Shown here in pieces: positions 12,001 through 23,500 of a stretch of DNA of 64,000 nt. This DNA comes from Archegozetes longisetosus (lineage: Eukaryota > Arthropoda > Arachnida > Sarcoptiformes > Trhypochthoniidae), in assembly GCA_018873245.2 (NCBI GenBank), contig JAEMBT020000002.1:9584001-9648000 (forward strand). Direction: 5' to 3'. The notes below the pieces were generated by a model that worked only from the letters and a program-made list of their open reading frames with translations, ran no database searches and was not told where the DNA came from. Every line of letters starts with the position of its first letter. Position 1 is the first letter of the stretch. The position numbers were made by a program, and so were the translations under genes.

Positions 12001-15000
12001 TGGAAGAAGAGACCACTGAAGTACTAATCGGTAGACCAAAGAAGAAGTCCATCGAAACAGCAGAGGAAGTTTCTTTCAAATTACATAAGAAACCTACTGA
12101 AGAGTCACCCGAAGAAAGTGTCACGTTTTCATTAGAAGAGAAACAAAAGCAAATTGAAGAGACTTCCACCGACATTACAATCAAAAAGAAACCCAAACGT
12201 AAATCAGAGACAGCCATTGAAAGCGAAACAATAAGAATTAGTGAAACTCCGGAAGTAGTTGAAAGTGAAACTCAGGAAACAATTAAAATTCCGAAAACAG
12301 TACAGAGGAAGAGACTACCGAAGTTCAAATCGTTAGACCAAAGAAAAAATCCATCGATACAGCGGAAGAAGCTTCCTTCAAATTACCTAAAAGACCCACT
12401 GAAGAGGCACCTGAAGAAAGTGTCACGTTTTCATTAGAAGAAAAACAAAAACAGGTTGAAGAAACATCCACCGATATTACAATCAAAAAGAAACCAAAAC
12501 GTAAATCAGAGACAGCTGTTGAGAGCGAAACAATAAAAATTAGTGAAACTCCCGAAGTAATTGAAAGTGAAGCGCAAGAAACTATTAAAATTCCGAAAAC
12601 AGTCACAGATGAAGAAACTACCGAAGTTCAAATCGTTAGACCAAAGAAAAAATCCATCGATACAGCGGAAGAAGCTTCCTTCAAATTACCTAAAAAACCC
12701 ACTGAAGAAGCACCTGAAGAAAAAGCCACGTTCACATTGGAAGAAAAACAAAAACAAATTGAAGAAATTTCTACTGAAATTACTCTCAAAAAGAAGCCGA
12801 AACGTAAATCAGTGACAGCTGTTGAGAGCGAAACAATAAAGATTAGTGAAACTCCAGAAAAAATTGAAAGCGAAACTCAGGAAACAATCAAAATTCCCAA
12901 AACAACAGCTCTGGAAGAAGAGACCACTGAAGTACTAATCGGTAGACCAAAGAAAAAATCCATCGAAACAGTAGAAGAAGTTTCCTTCAAATTACGTAAG
13001 AAACCTACTGAAGAGTCACCCGAAGAAAGTGTCACGTTTTCATTAGAAGAAAAACAAAAACAAGTTGAAGAAATATCTACTGATATTACAATCAAAAAGA
13101 AACCTAAATCTAAACCAAAGATTACTGAAGAAGAAGAGTCGGCTACTATTAAATTACCTGAAATTCCTTCAGAGATTGCAGTAGAGGAAGAAAGCGCTGA
13201 CAAAACTGTTTTGATTTCCGCCGACAAAACTCTTGAACAAATTGAAGAAATTAATTTGAAATTGAAACATAAAAAGGAAAAGTCATTTGTCGAACACGAA
13301 GAAGAAATTTTCAAAGTTGCATTGAGAAAGTCCACTCCAGTCACTGATTCGGAAGTTACGGTTGAGAGTGAATTCACAGCAAAACCTATACCCGAAAGAA
13401 AACCTACTGAATTTTCTGAAGTTGAAAAATCGTTTGATTTAGACCTTCCAAAATCAAACCAACTAAAGAACGTACTGTTGAGTTAGAAGAAAGCGCAACA
13501 ATTCAATTACCATCAGCGCAAGAGACTTCTTATAGTGTGGTAGAAGAGGACGCGGCCATCACTATCAAAAAAGAGGTTCAACTCGAAGAGCCCGCTCTGA
13601 CCATTACAAAAGAGATTCAAGTAAGAAATAATAACTATAGAGATTTTTATTTAATTCAATTATCTTCGGGTAGAGAAGTAGAGTTTTATTTGAATTAATT
13701 TGAATTAGATATCAACAAGTTTACAATAACCTTTGTGAACGTCTTATACAATACATTGTCAAATACTGAACATCCAAAGCACTGAGTTATTCCTCTCAGT
13801 TCTTTTCCAAATTATTTTTGCGATCAAAATTTTCCTTCAATATTATTCTCTGTCGAGTGAATAACCTAAAGACTAATCTAATATTTGCTTCCTTTTAAGG
13901 TCGAAGAATTGATTGCAACAGTTTCGTATGTTTCCCAAGTTCCTAACTTCATCTCAGTTTCTGAAGGCGATAGACTATATGTTGTTGAAAGACATAACAG
14001 CGATTGGTGGTTCGTCAGGAAGAAGATTACTAATGAAAGCGGTTATATCCAGTCCAAACTATTGGTTGACTCCACTTCTTATACCCATATTCTCAAAAAC
14101 AAAGTGGAAGAAAAAATCAAGAAATTACCTGTTTATGAAAGTAAGTTTTTGCTATTACACTTAAGAATCAGTTATAATTGTCGTTGATTGAAATCACTTC
14201 AATTATGGCTGAAAATTGTTCAACCGAACTCTAGACTGTTTCTAGTTTAGAATTTTCGAAATGCATAATTAATTTTAATTGTATTATTGTATTAGCGACT
14301 GATCTTAAAAGGAAAACATTTGCGCCAAGATTCACTAAAGAATTGAAATGCATAGACGCATATTCAGGTGAATCAGTGACATTTGAGTGTCAAGTAGAAG
14401 GAAATCCTCGACCGACTGTCACGTGGTTCAAACATTCTTCAATCATAAAAGCCAACGAAGAGATACAGATATTCTATGACGAAGACAATACGGCAAAACT
14501 AATAATTAAGGAAGTATTTCCTGATGATTCTGGAACTTATACAGTTGTAGCTAAGAATACAGTGGGCTTTAAATCATATTCAGTTGATCTCAATGTTGAA
14601 GGTATGATAGTTTTAAATTTGATATAAACTTTATTCGCAACTAATCAATTAATTTAATGCATGATTAGGTATCTTTTCTGACGTTGAGTCAGTGACCACA
14701 AGTCGCAGAAGTGTGTCTCGCGAGTCATCAATCGTCGATATAATAGAAACCATTCCCCCGGTGTTTGCACAGCCACCAGAAAGTATTGAAATAAGAAGAG
14801 GTGAAAGTTTTCATATTGAAGTATGCGTTAGCGCACAATCAAAACCTAATGTTAGATGGATTAAAAATGGAAAACAAATCAAAGAATCCAAACGAATCAA
14901 ATTGACGTCTAGTGAAGAAGTTTATCAGTTCAAGTATCGTATGGAAGTTGACAGCGCTTCACCAGAAGATGACGGATCTTACGAAATAGTAGCTGAAAAT

Positions 15001-18000
15001 AAAGAAGGATCTGCTTCAACTACCGTTACGGTTTACTCCAAAGAAAGAACACAAAAGCCATCCTTTACTAAGACATTCACTGACGTTGTTGTCGATGAAG
15101 GAAACGAATTAACACTTTCGGTTCGTTTTGATGGCTACCCTAAACCACAAGTCAATTGGTTTAGAAATGGAAAACCCATCAAATCATCTAGAACCATCAT
15201 TCAGAGGCAAGAGAAAGACGAATCTATTCTTACTATCGATAGTGTGACTAAATCAAGTCATAGCGGAGAATATAAATGTGTTGCCATTAATCCGGCTGGA
15301 AAGTGTGAACATTCCGCTAAAGTTAGTGTCATTAAGAGAGATTTGAGATTTATTGAGAAACTACATGATCTCGAAGTTGAAGAGAATCAACAGACTTTAC
15401 TCGTAGTCAAAATATCAGATGAAGACGAAGACGTTCGTTGGCACAAAGACGGGGAACAAATTAATAAAAATGACACCAACTATGAACTGATTAAAGAAGG
15501 ATATTTCAGAAAATTACTAATAAGAAAGACTCGAATCGAGAACCAAGGAGAATACACATGTCTTTTAGGAACAGATCAAGAATGTTCTGCAGATCTTGTG
15601 GTTATTGAACTACCTCCTGAAATGATTCGTAAACTACAAGACACCACGTGTATTGTTAACGAAACAGTTTCTCTCGATATAGAGCTGACAAAAGGTGACG
15701 CAATTGTCAAGTGGTATAAAAATGACGAAGAAATACAGTTTGATGATCGCGTTCAACTTCAGATCGATGGAAAACAACAAAAATTGGTCATCAAAAATGT
15801 CACTCTAAAAGACGATGCTACCTATTCGTGTGTATTACGCGATCAAAAATCTTCAGCTAAGCTCAAAGTTCAACCGAAAAGTACTGAGTTTACTTTGAGA
15901 TTACCTAAAAGTATGAGTGTTGACGAAGAAAGTGAAGCCACATTTACTGTAGAATTGTCACGTCCTGATGTTCCAGTCAAATGGTTGAAAGATGGAAAAC
16001 AAATTAAAGAATCAGATAATATTAAATTCATATCAGAAAATGTAACAAAGAAATTGATCATCAAAAAGCAAAACAAAGCGATAGCGCTGAATACACGTGT
16101 GTTGCGAACGGAGATCAGACAAAGACTGTTTTCAAAGTGAATGAAGATTCGGCTGAATTTACACTAAGACTGAGAGATATAATCATAAAAGAAGGAGAGA
16201 CTGCTACTCTTTCAGCTGAAGTTTCAAAATGGACGCATAAAGTCGAATGGTTTAAAGATGAACAAAAAATCATTGCTAATAATAGGATAGCTATAATAGA
16301 GGAGGGAATTCATAGAAAACTAATTTTGAAAGAATGTACTATTGAAGACGGAGGAATGTACTCAGTAGTTTGTAAAGACAAACGAAGTATGGCTAAAGTG
16401 ACAATCGAAAGCGCTCCTCGAGTTACAACTGACAAAAGACGCTTTACAGCAAAAAGAGGAGAAAACTTTGTTCTCGAGATCTCATTTGAGGGACATTTAC
16501 CACCAAAGGTTGAGTGGATCTTCAATGAAAAAACTTTGAAAACATCTAAAAAGATAGCCATTGAAGCTTTAATGGCCAAAACTTTGCTGACTATCAAGAA
16601 GTTCGATGACTCAGATGTTGGAACTTATAAGTTGAAATTGAAGAACAATATTGGCGAATGTAGTGCCGAATTCGAGATTTGTATAATAGATAAACCCGAG
16701 CCTCCAAGTAGTCCACAGGCATCTGAAATCACAAATAATTCATTGATACTCAGCTGGAACGCACCGAAAAGTGATGGCGGATCGGCGATTATTAACTATA
16801 TTATTGAATATCGTGATAAAAAATCGACGCAATGGATAGAGTATAACCAATCATTCACTATAACAGAAAGAAACCAAAAAGGTATTCACTATTCAGTAAT
16901 TCATTTGCTTCAATATTTAACTAATGATTTGATTTTCAGTAACCAATCTAAAACAAGGCATGGAATATGTCTTCAGAATAATAGCCGTAAACAATGCCGG
17001 AAAGAGTGAACCTTCTCCTCAAAGTCAAAATATAATAATTCGAGAATCGAAAATAGGCGAACCTCCGGTTGTTATTCAAGCTTTGGACCAATTAGTCAAA
17101 GTCGCACCAAAAGCAGACATTAAGCTCGAATGTAAAATTACAGGACAACCGACGCCTGAAATCAAATGGTTCAAAGATAGCAAAGAACTAGTTATCACTA
17201 AATCAATGTCAGCAACATTTGAGAGTCAAGTCGCATCTCTTATTATCAAAGAAACTGAACCACAAGATGCTGGTCTATATGTATGCAAAGCATCAAATCA
17301 TCTGGGATTCGCTGAAACGAAATCAACCGTCAAAGTAGAAGAGAAACCGAGCGCTATATTTGACTCTAAACTCAATAATCTTAGACTAAAACTCGGTTCA
17401 GAATATCTAATAGAAGCAGAAATAAGAGGATATCCCATTCCTCAAGTTATTTGGACTAAAGATGAAAAGATTATCGAATCAACAAAACAGACCTCAATCA
17501 AAACTGTTGAACGCAAAACCATACTAAACATTAGATCAATTAAGTTTGAAGATTCAGGAACTTATGGATTGAAAGTATCGAACGAGGCTGGAGATAATAG
17601 CTACAATTTTGTTCTGAAGATATTGGACAGACCAGGACCACCAGACGCACCAGTCAGATGCATCAATATTGAAGAGGATTGCATCGAACTTTCATGGAAA
17701 CCACCGAAAGATGACGGCGGATCTCAAATATTAAAATACTTGATTGAAAAATGCGATGTTAAAAGCAAATTATGGAAGGAAGTCAAGAAAATAGATGCAA
17801 ATCTGTTGACATATAGAGTAGATAAACTTGTTTCCGGTACTGAATATATATTTAGAATCAGTGCCATTAATGAATTTGGAACAAGTGATGCCACAGAATC
17901 TGAAACAATACTTTGCAAAAGTCCTTACGGTATGTAACTAATACCTTCTTATAAGAAATAAATGTTTCAATAAGAAATATTATTACAGATAAACCTTCGC

Positions 18001-20283
18001 CACCGACGGGGCCATTGTTGACCTCAGATAATTCTGAAACTTCATTCAGGTTGAGTTGGAATCCACCTCAAAATGACGGAAATTCAGAGATCTTAGAATA
18101 TACAGTCGAGAAAAAAGAAATGGGCAAAAAAGTCTGGCAAAAAGTAAGTCATAGACAGATTGTTTCAATCAAATCTGACATTTTTAAGTCAAACTTGTAT
18201 CTAATCATTTGATGTACTATCTTTCAATTATTAGGTCGGATCAGTTGATGGAAAAACCTTATCTATTGAAGTATCAGATATGAAAAAAGAAACGTCATAT
18301 CATTTCCGAATAACGTGCAGAAATAAGGTTGGATCAAGTCTTCCTTTCGCACCAGAGGAGTCACTAACTCCAAAAAGCAGATTCGGTGCACCATCAATGC
18401 CATACGGACCATTATCTGTGTCTGAGACGACAAATACATCGATAACCCTAACATGGAATAAACCCTTATCTACAGGCGGTGTAGAATTAACTTCATACAT
18501 AATCGAAAGACGACTTTCTACCGAAAATAATTGGATACGAGTCGATATAGTAGAACCTCACATAACGAACTATACCATTCAGAACCTTTCATCAAAATAC
18601 GAATACTTTTTCCGAGTCATAGCCGAAAACCCCTTAGGACTTAGTCCCCCTCTCGAAACAGACTCAGCAATCAGACTATCACTAACAGCAGGTACTTATT
18701 TGAATCAGTAGTTTTCAGTTACGAATGATCGATTGAACTGAACTAATATATGATATTTGATATAAAGCACGACCAGGTGTCCCGACAGCCCCGCTGGAGA
18801 TAAGAGTTGTCAGTCCAAGTGCTATAATGATCGAATGGGGCAAACCTGAGACCGACGGCGGCGCACCTATTCTTAGTTACGTAATTGCTGCTAGAGACGT
18901 GCGAAGAACCATGTGGATGGAGGTATTCATTAGTATTTATTACAACTTCATTAGAAGCTCAAACTTATCTTTAAATTCTATTTCTACCAAATGAAAGGTC
19001 GGTCACGTAAGTGCAGATACACAAAGATTGCAAATCAAAGACTTGCAAGAAGGCCATCAATATTCTGTCAGAGTTATGGCCAGAAATGAAGTCGGTTTAA
19101 GTGATCCTTTAGAATCAGAAGAACCAATTAGAGTAATTCGACCTCCAGGTAGGATTTGATTATTATTATTGAGATTTTATTATAATTATTCAAATAATTT
19201 TCATATGGTTCATGTTGAGGGCTCATTACTTGTAAAAGTTCATTGAATTTGAACAATTTGAATATTTTTAGAAAATATTTCTTATTCAGTACTCATAAAT
19301 TTAAATAATCAAAGATTCAAAACCAGGAAAGCAATATTTAGAACTGAATTTCATTATTAAATACTGAGTTAATATTGGTTTGAACCGCTGCGAGCAAAGC
19401 CTTAAAGATTTCTCTATTAAGTCATACTTTCGATCAATTAGTATATCTGATCGATCTCAAATTACTTTCCTATCTCTCGAATAATTTTATTACCGCTGCT
19501 TAATTAATAGCTAATAGCTATAAGTGACTGACGATTTTTCAATCAGGTCTCAAATTCCCTTCACATTAGAATTGAAGTGTCGTTAGAGAAACAAGATTCT
19601 AATAATGATATTTAACTAAATCTTGTTGGACTAGTGGTCAAAGTGAGTAACCAAAGCCTCGCGTTTCATGCCAAATTTGTGTAGGGTCTCAATGTTCACT
19701 CATTTTCAGTAATTTTAATGAACCGATATTTTGGGCAATTACTAGAAAGCGATCAAAAGTATAACTATTTTGGTTGACTATTTGAGTAACTATTTTGAGT
19801 ACTACAGAATAGTTCAACTGTAAATCATTTAAAAGTGAATTTAGTTCTCTATCAAAAACCAATATTCAAACTTAATTTATATCTTAGTCTTTCTCTAATG
19901 GTCTTTTGGAGCTCTAAATCTTTATGTTATTTGACTTTCCATAACTAAAACAATTGAAGTACTAGGTTTATAGAAGTGTTGTATAGTTTATAAGTTATTA
20001 ACTCTTATCAGGATTAAAAATAGATCAAAATAGACCAAAAATCTGACACCTATCTAATGATTTCTGAAAATCAATTATAGATTTCACGGAAACAGTCCAA
20101 GAAACGGAGAAAGAAAAGGACGACACACCATCTTTGAGTTTCACAACTTCAGAGACGTCGTCGTCGTGGATGAGAGAGGCCAACGTCGAACCACTTGTTT
20201 CCTCGTATACAAGACATACACTGATCAGAAGAAGCGAATACTTCTTCAAATTATGGTTTTATTCGGACACACTTTTCAAATGA
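1..20283 (+). CDS. sls: Sallimus/D-titin-like giant muscle protein, C-terminal part (5' end outside window)
   Basis: Elastic sarcomere protein of the titin family that would link Z-disc and thick filament. The frame is open from base 3, so the gene starts upstream. Exons read: <1-4108, 4446-13620, 13900-14140, 14296-14601, 14669-16881, 16940-17929, 17989-18143, 18235-18691, 18768-18922, 18998-19148 and 20081-20283 (TGA), all joined by GT-AG sites in matching phase. Order of modules: K/E-rich PEVK-like repeats, one SH3 domain, eight Ig domains, Fn3, two Ig, then four Fn3 and a short unique tail. PEVK, SH3, Ig and a final group of five Fn3 is the known layout of insect Sallimus, which is why I use that name rather than projectin or kettin (no kinase domain is present). 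About twelve 1-2 nt indels break the frame (near 1532, 5905, 6455, 8285, 8570, 8868, 9735, 10783, 11493, 12306, 13450, 16070); the protein family continues after each. Assignment is by domain order and is firm at family level. Confidence 0.88.
3..4108 (+). repeat. PEVK-like repeat family A of sls (about 17 units of ~77 aa)
   Basis: About 17 diverged tandem units of roughly 230-237 nt. Each carries a basic block of the type KKKVKKIKKRPS followed by TDE/TEE and an acidic stretch, with LPKVSES, LIKPEKP and IKPSAETTTDIEAKK segments between. Codons are almost only for K, E, P, V, I, T and S. Longer units are duplicated: the stretch from base 3 to about 275 recurs almost exactly at 1831-2100 (offset 1828), and 687-780 recurs at 2962 (offset 2275). 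The family stops at a GT donor at 4109. The intron 4109-4445 is AT-rich and holds nothing else I recognise. Such regions act as an entropic spring in titins; that role is inferred from the family. Confidence 0.85.
4446..11600 (+). repeat. PEVK-like repeat family B of sls (about 30 units of ~78 aa)
   Basis: Roughly 30 tandem units of about 234 nt. The unit core reads VVIKKKIKKPK, then EETVEEVKPKEAEVEQKVEE, then ESVTESVTLKKPEKAPES and a TETEKPVEDTT segment. Units are more alike than in family A. Two recent block copies stand out: about 4855-5160 recurs at 8569-8870 (offset about 3714) with very few differences, and about 8130-8430 recurs near 9980-10280 (offset about 1848). Eight of the frame-breaking indels fall here. 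The acceptor AG at 4444-4445 restores the phase left by the exon ending at 4108. Confidence 0.85.
11601..13300 (+). repeat. PEVK-like repeat family C of sls (about 5 units of ~102 aa)
   Basis: A third, longer repeat. The unit starts near GRPKKKSIET, continues with a PTEESPEESVTFSLEEKQKQ segment and an ITIKKKPKRKSE block, and ends with SETQETIKIPKT. Unit starts lie near 11728, 12029, 12337, 12641 and 12941, so the period is about 300-309 nt. The last copy decays after 13100 into non-repeated acidic sequence leading to the SH3 exon. One indel near 12306 and another near 13450 break the frame. Confidence 0.8.
13900..14140 (+). other. sls: SH3 domain exon of sls
   Basis: Single exon read in phase with 13620. 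The translation contains ATVSYVSQVPNFISVSEGD, then RLYVVERHNSDWWFVRK, then GYIQSKLL. The ALYDY-like start, the WW pair after the n-Src loop region and the G-Y-I-Q/P end are the usual SH3 landmarks. Acceptor AG is at 13898-13899 and the donor GTAAGT at 14141. Intron 13621-13899 is plain AT-rich sequence. An SH3 domain between PEVK and the final Ig/Fn3 block is a specific mark of Sallimus among arthropod titins. Confidence 0.85.
14296..19148 (+). other. sls: Ig and Fn3 array of sls (10 Ig, 5 Fn3)
   Basis: Eight exons. Ig domains show the Cys-W-x-Y-x-C core (for example VTFECQVEGNPRPTVTWF at 14370 and DSGTYTVVAKN at 14527), though several lack the second Cys, as is common in titin Igs. Order: Ig 14310-14600, then seven Ig in 14740-16690, Fn3 16690-17035, two Ig 17050-17620, Fn3 17630-17929, Fn3 17989-18390, Fn3 18391-18691, Fn3 18768-19148. 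Fn3 domains show P-x-x-P-x-x-P starts, L-x-W strands and the DGG turn (PKSDGGS, PKDDGGS, PETDGGA). An apparent 1-nt loss at about 16070 interrupts the Ig that ends SDSAEYTCVANG. Confidence 0.88.
19615..19700 (+). repeat. Possible tRNA-derived SINE remnant in the last sls intron
   Basis: Within intron 19149-20080, TGGACTAGTGGTCAAAG resembles a tRNA A box (TGGCTCAGTGGT type), and about 30 bp later GCGTTTCATGCC is a poor match to a B box. It does not fold into a tRNA that I can draw. The rest of the intron is plain AT-rich DNA. Confidence 0.2.
20081..20283 (+). other. sls: Terminal coding exon of sls
   Basis: Acceptor AG at 20079-20080 follows a 932-bp intron. With the G left by the exon ending at 19148, the frame gives DFTETVQETEKEKDD and stays open for 66 codons to a TGA at 20281-20283. 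The tail is Ser/Thr-rich (SFTTSETSSS) and ends in a basic/aromatic stretch, LIRRSEYFFKLWFYSDTLFK. No domain is recognised. The open frame, matching phase and a poly(A) signal 220 bp later support it as the last exon. Confidence 0.7.
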
Positions 20284-20505
20284 ACAATAAGTCAATTGTG
20301 ATATTATTTTATTCATCGATTCAAAACTAAACAATATTTATCTTTAAGACATTGATTGACTAAAAATTGATTATTTTCAGTTATCGAATAATACCATAAT
20401 TTTCCGAACAAATCTTGTTAAAAATGAATTAAATTCATATTTTTCTGTTTTGATTACCTGTTGATTATTGAATGTAATGTAAAATATTAGGACTGTTTCC
20501 AAGTC

Positions 20506-20511
20506 AATAAA
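20506..20511 (+). terminator. Polyadenylation signal AATAAA for sls
   Basis: A canonical AATAAA in the context AAGTCAATAAAAGCTC lies about 223 bp after the sls stop codon, followed by T-rich sequence. Confidence 0.55.
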
Positions 20512-23500
20512 AGCTCATATTTAGTCATTATTTCAAAAATTTCATATTATTTAGAACTGAATCAGAGATTAAGTAAAATGAACGTGAATTTAAAAAGAAA
20601 TTAATGGAGAGACAGGTATTTAATTTTTCTAGTTCTTGTCATAGTAATCATTCAATATGAACTATCAGTAAGTCGCTTATCATTCGATGATAAAACACGA
20701 TTCAAATGTATTTCTAAACTATGATAAGGTTAGATATCTTGAAAATGATGTCTTCAAAAGTTTAGATTTAAGTAATTGTTGCATTAAAATTGCATCTTCA
20801 GGCAAAGCTCAACGTCTGTGACAAAGCCAGAATCTCGACTGGGGTTTAGAGGACATCTTTTATCTGATAAAACATACATACTCTTCCAATTAAAGCCTAT
20901 TATGTAATAGTTTCAAACTTGAATTATAACCCATTTTCACTTAATTTCGCAGCAATTACAAAAATAGACTAAATTTCACACTGAAAAATATACAAATTTT
21001 GCAGTTAAGTTGGAAGAGATTTGAGTTGGGGGGTTCCTGTGCACCCTTCATACTTCTAGCTTGGACACTGTTGACACATTTGTTGTGATTTTCCTAATCC
21101 AACATAATAAATTGTAAAATCAAATTAACAAAATTCATAATTAAGCGAAAAGAAAGAGAATAGCAATTATAATTAAAACAGTTAGATTAATTAACTGACT
21201 GTCTAAGATCTAGTTTAGACGCATTCAATTGAAAGGCCACAAAATTAGTTTAAATGCATAAATTTAATATAATTGTTGAATCACTTTCAACTAAAGTGTG
21301 ACGAAAATGTGTTTAGCTAAAAAACTAACTATTCTTAATAGGCTTCGATGATATTTGATCAAATTGATTCGAGGAAATAAGTGTTTGCAGTGTACTTAAG
21401 TCATGCGATTATTTGCTAAGAGGTACTTACATTTCGTGCCAAACGTTCAGTTAGTTTTTTATTTTTACTTTGATTTTTACATAAAACCATTGTTCTGGGA
21501 GTACAATCGCGCCATAGATTTAGAAAAAGTAACTTTCCTTATAAATAGAACCCTTGTAAGAATTTTTGCTATTTTCGTAGATTTTGCTTTTCTAAAAGCT
21601 ATTATTTCGGACAAAATGTTCTAAAATGATACCGGAAAAGAGTGAAATTGTCCTGCGGAAATGATAAAACTATAAGTTAGTAGTTAAATGAAAACTTCAA
21701 CTACTGATTGGTATTCTTTTTGATAATTTATTTATAAGTTAATTAGCATATCTGATCAATATTGAAATGGGTTTAATTAGGAAAATTGTCCAACTACAAA
21801 CTTAGTGATATTTGTTATTTGTGAACCATAAAAATAAACGCTTCCAACAAATAATACCTTCTCACGTGAGACGTCAAAAATACGATCACCTCAATTCATG
21901 CGCTTATTTCTATAATCAATAATCATTTCAAAGCTGAATATCATGATCTCTAGAATGATTTCTCAAAGAAAAACGTTCACTGTAAACTAAACTAAAAATT
22001 ATGTTTTTTCGTTTTATAAATCAACAAAAAATCAATGTTCGTAAGGTATAGCATAAGGAAAATGAAGTTGTAGCTAAAATTTATAGTCAATACAATTAAC
22101 ATTGCAATCGATATTATGGCAAATTTGACACTTTGACAAAATAAAAGAAAAAATATTGAAATTTTCAAAACTAATCAAATTCTCTAAAGACCTTATGAAA
22201 CTTGAAATCTATTAAACTAAAGTGGATAAACAGTCTCCACGCAATATCACAAATTGAAATAATTTGTGTGAATTTTACCAATTCTCAAGATTTTATTTTT
22301 TATTCTGTAATCAATTTGAAAAATGAGGCCATAAACCGATTGACAGATATTTGTTGAGAAATGAAAATAATTGAAATACCTTAGGAAAATGCTTTCACTT
22401 TTCTGCGGTGACAAAAACAAATTTTGTTTAAATTATTTCGATATTAAGGACAAACTTCTGAAATTGATACCAGTCTAGATTGAAACCAAGTAAATCATTC
22501 ATTTATCTCATAAACCTTTTTTTAATGAATTCATTGAATACAATCATGATTTGCAAATTGCGAGACAATTAGGATGTAATTGAGCATAATTTAGTTCTAT
22601 TCAATTATATAATTAGAAGATAATAGAGGGATGTGTCGGTTTATGTGGCGAAGATCAGACTGAAATAGAGTGAAGTAAACTGAAAGAAGAGACAGAAATA
22701 AACTAAAAGCTGATGAAAGAAGAGGTTTTGAAGGATTGGAGATTGAAATAAAGTGAAATGGTAAATAGCGGAAAGAGTAAGAATTGATTAGAGTTGATGC
22801 AACACTACTAATTTATAAATAGCAATATATAATGTGAATAATGAACTAACGATACTCGCTATGTAGTGACCCATTTCTAGTTGTATAAAATAGCTTTAAA
22901 CTAGTTTTGTCCCTTCTGTCTATCTATAAGTTAAATTAGCTTTAGTTTCATTGACTTCTCTTCAAATATCTCCTCAAATATCTTGAATTGAAGCCCAGGG
23001 TTTGCCAGCGAGAAACTTGTTCGCGTGCTCTTCAAATAACTTTTCCTAATATTAACTTTTTCTGGAGTTTTGAAAGCAATAAAACTAATCGAGATCTTAC
23101 TATTTATAATAAGGTCAAGTTTTGAATTATTTATGATTTGAAGTGAATTTTCTTAGATATAACCAATTACTGAAGTCTTACAATTAAAACTTGGGGTTTG
23201 TGTAATTGAAATTGGAAAAATTCATTGTTTTCACGCGACTATGAAATTAAGGTTTAAACTTGCGATATCTCTTTTCGATTCAGATTAATTGTTTTTCAAA
23301 TCAGACCTGATTCAAGGCCAAGTGATTTGTTTTAATTGATTGGTTTGTTTTTGATTGACTCATTTTGAGACAATCAAAAAGTGATAGCATTGAGCCAAAC
23401 AAACTAAAAACAAAGTCTGATGAAAAAGTAAAGCAGTTTTCAGTCTAAATAGTTTGCATATTTTAGTTTTAATTATCAGAATAACTATCTGTAAGCAACT

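Noticed and set aside
11660..13377. - strand frames of 67-166 codons across family C repeats
   Set aside because: Same explanation: reversed coding repeats without independent support.
4475..13486. Reading each frame segment of the titin repeats as a separate gene
   Set aside because: Breaks fall inside repeat units and are explained by 1-2 nt indels against sister units; no start, stop or splice context separates the segments.
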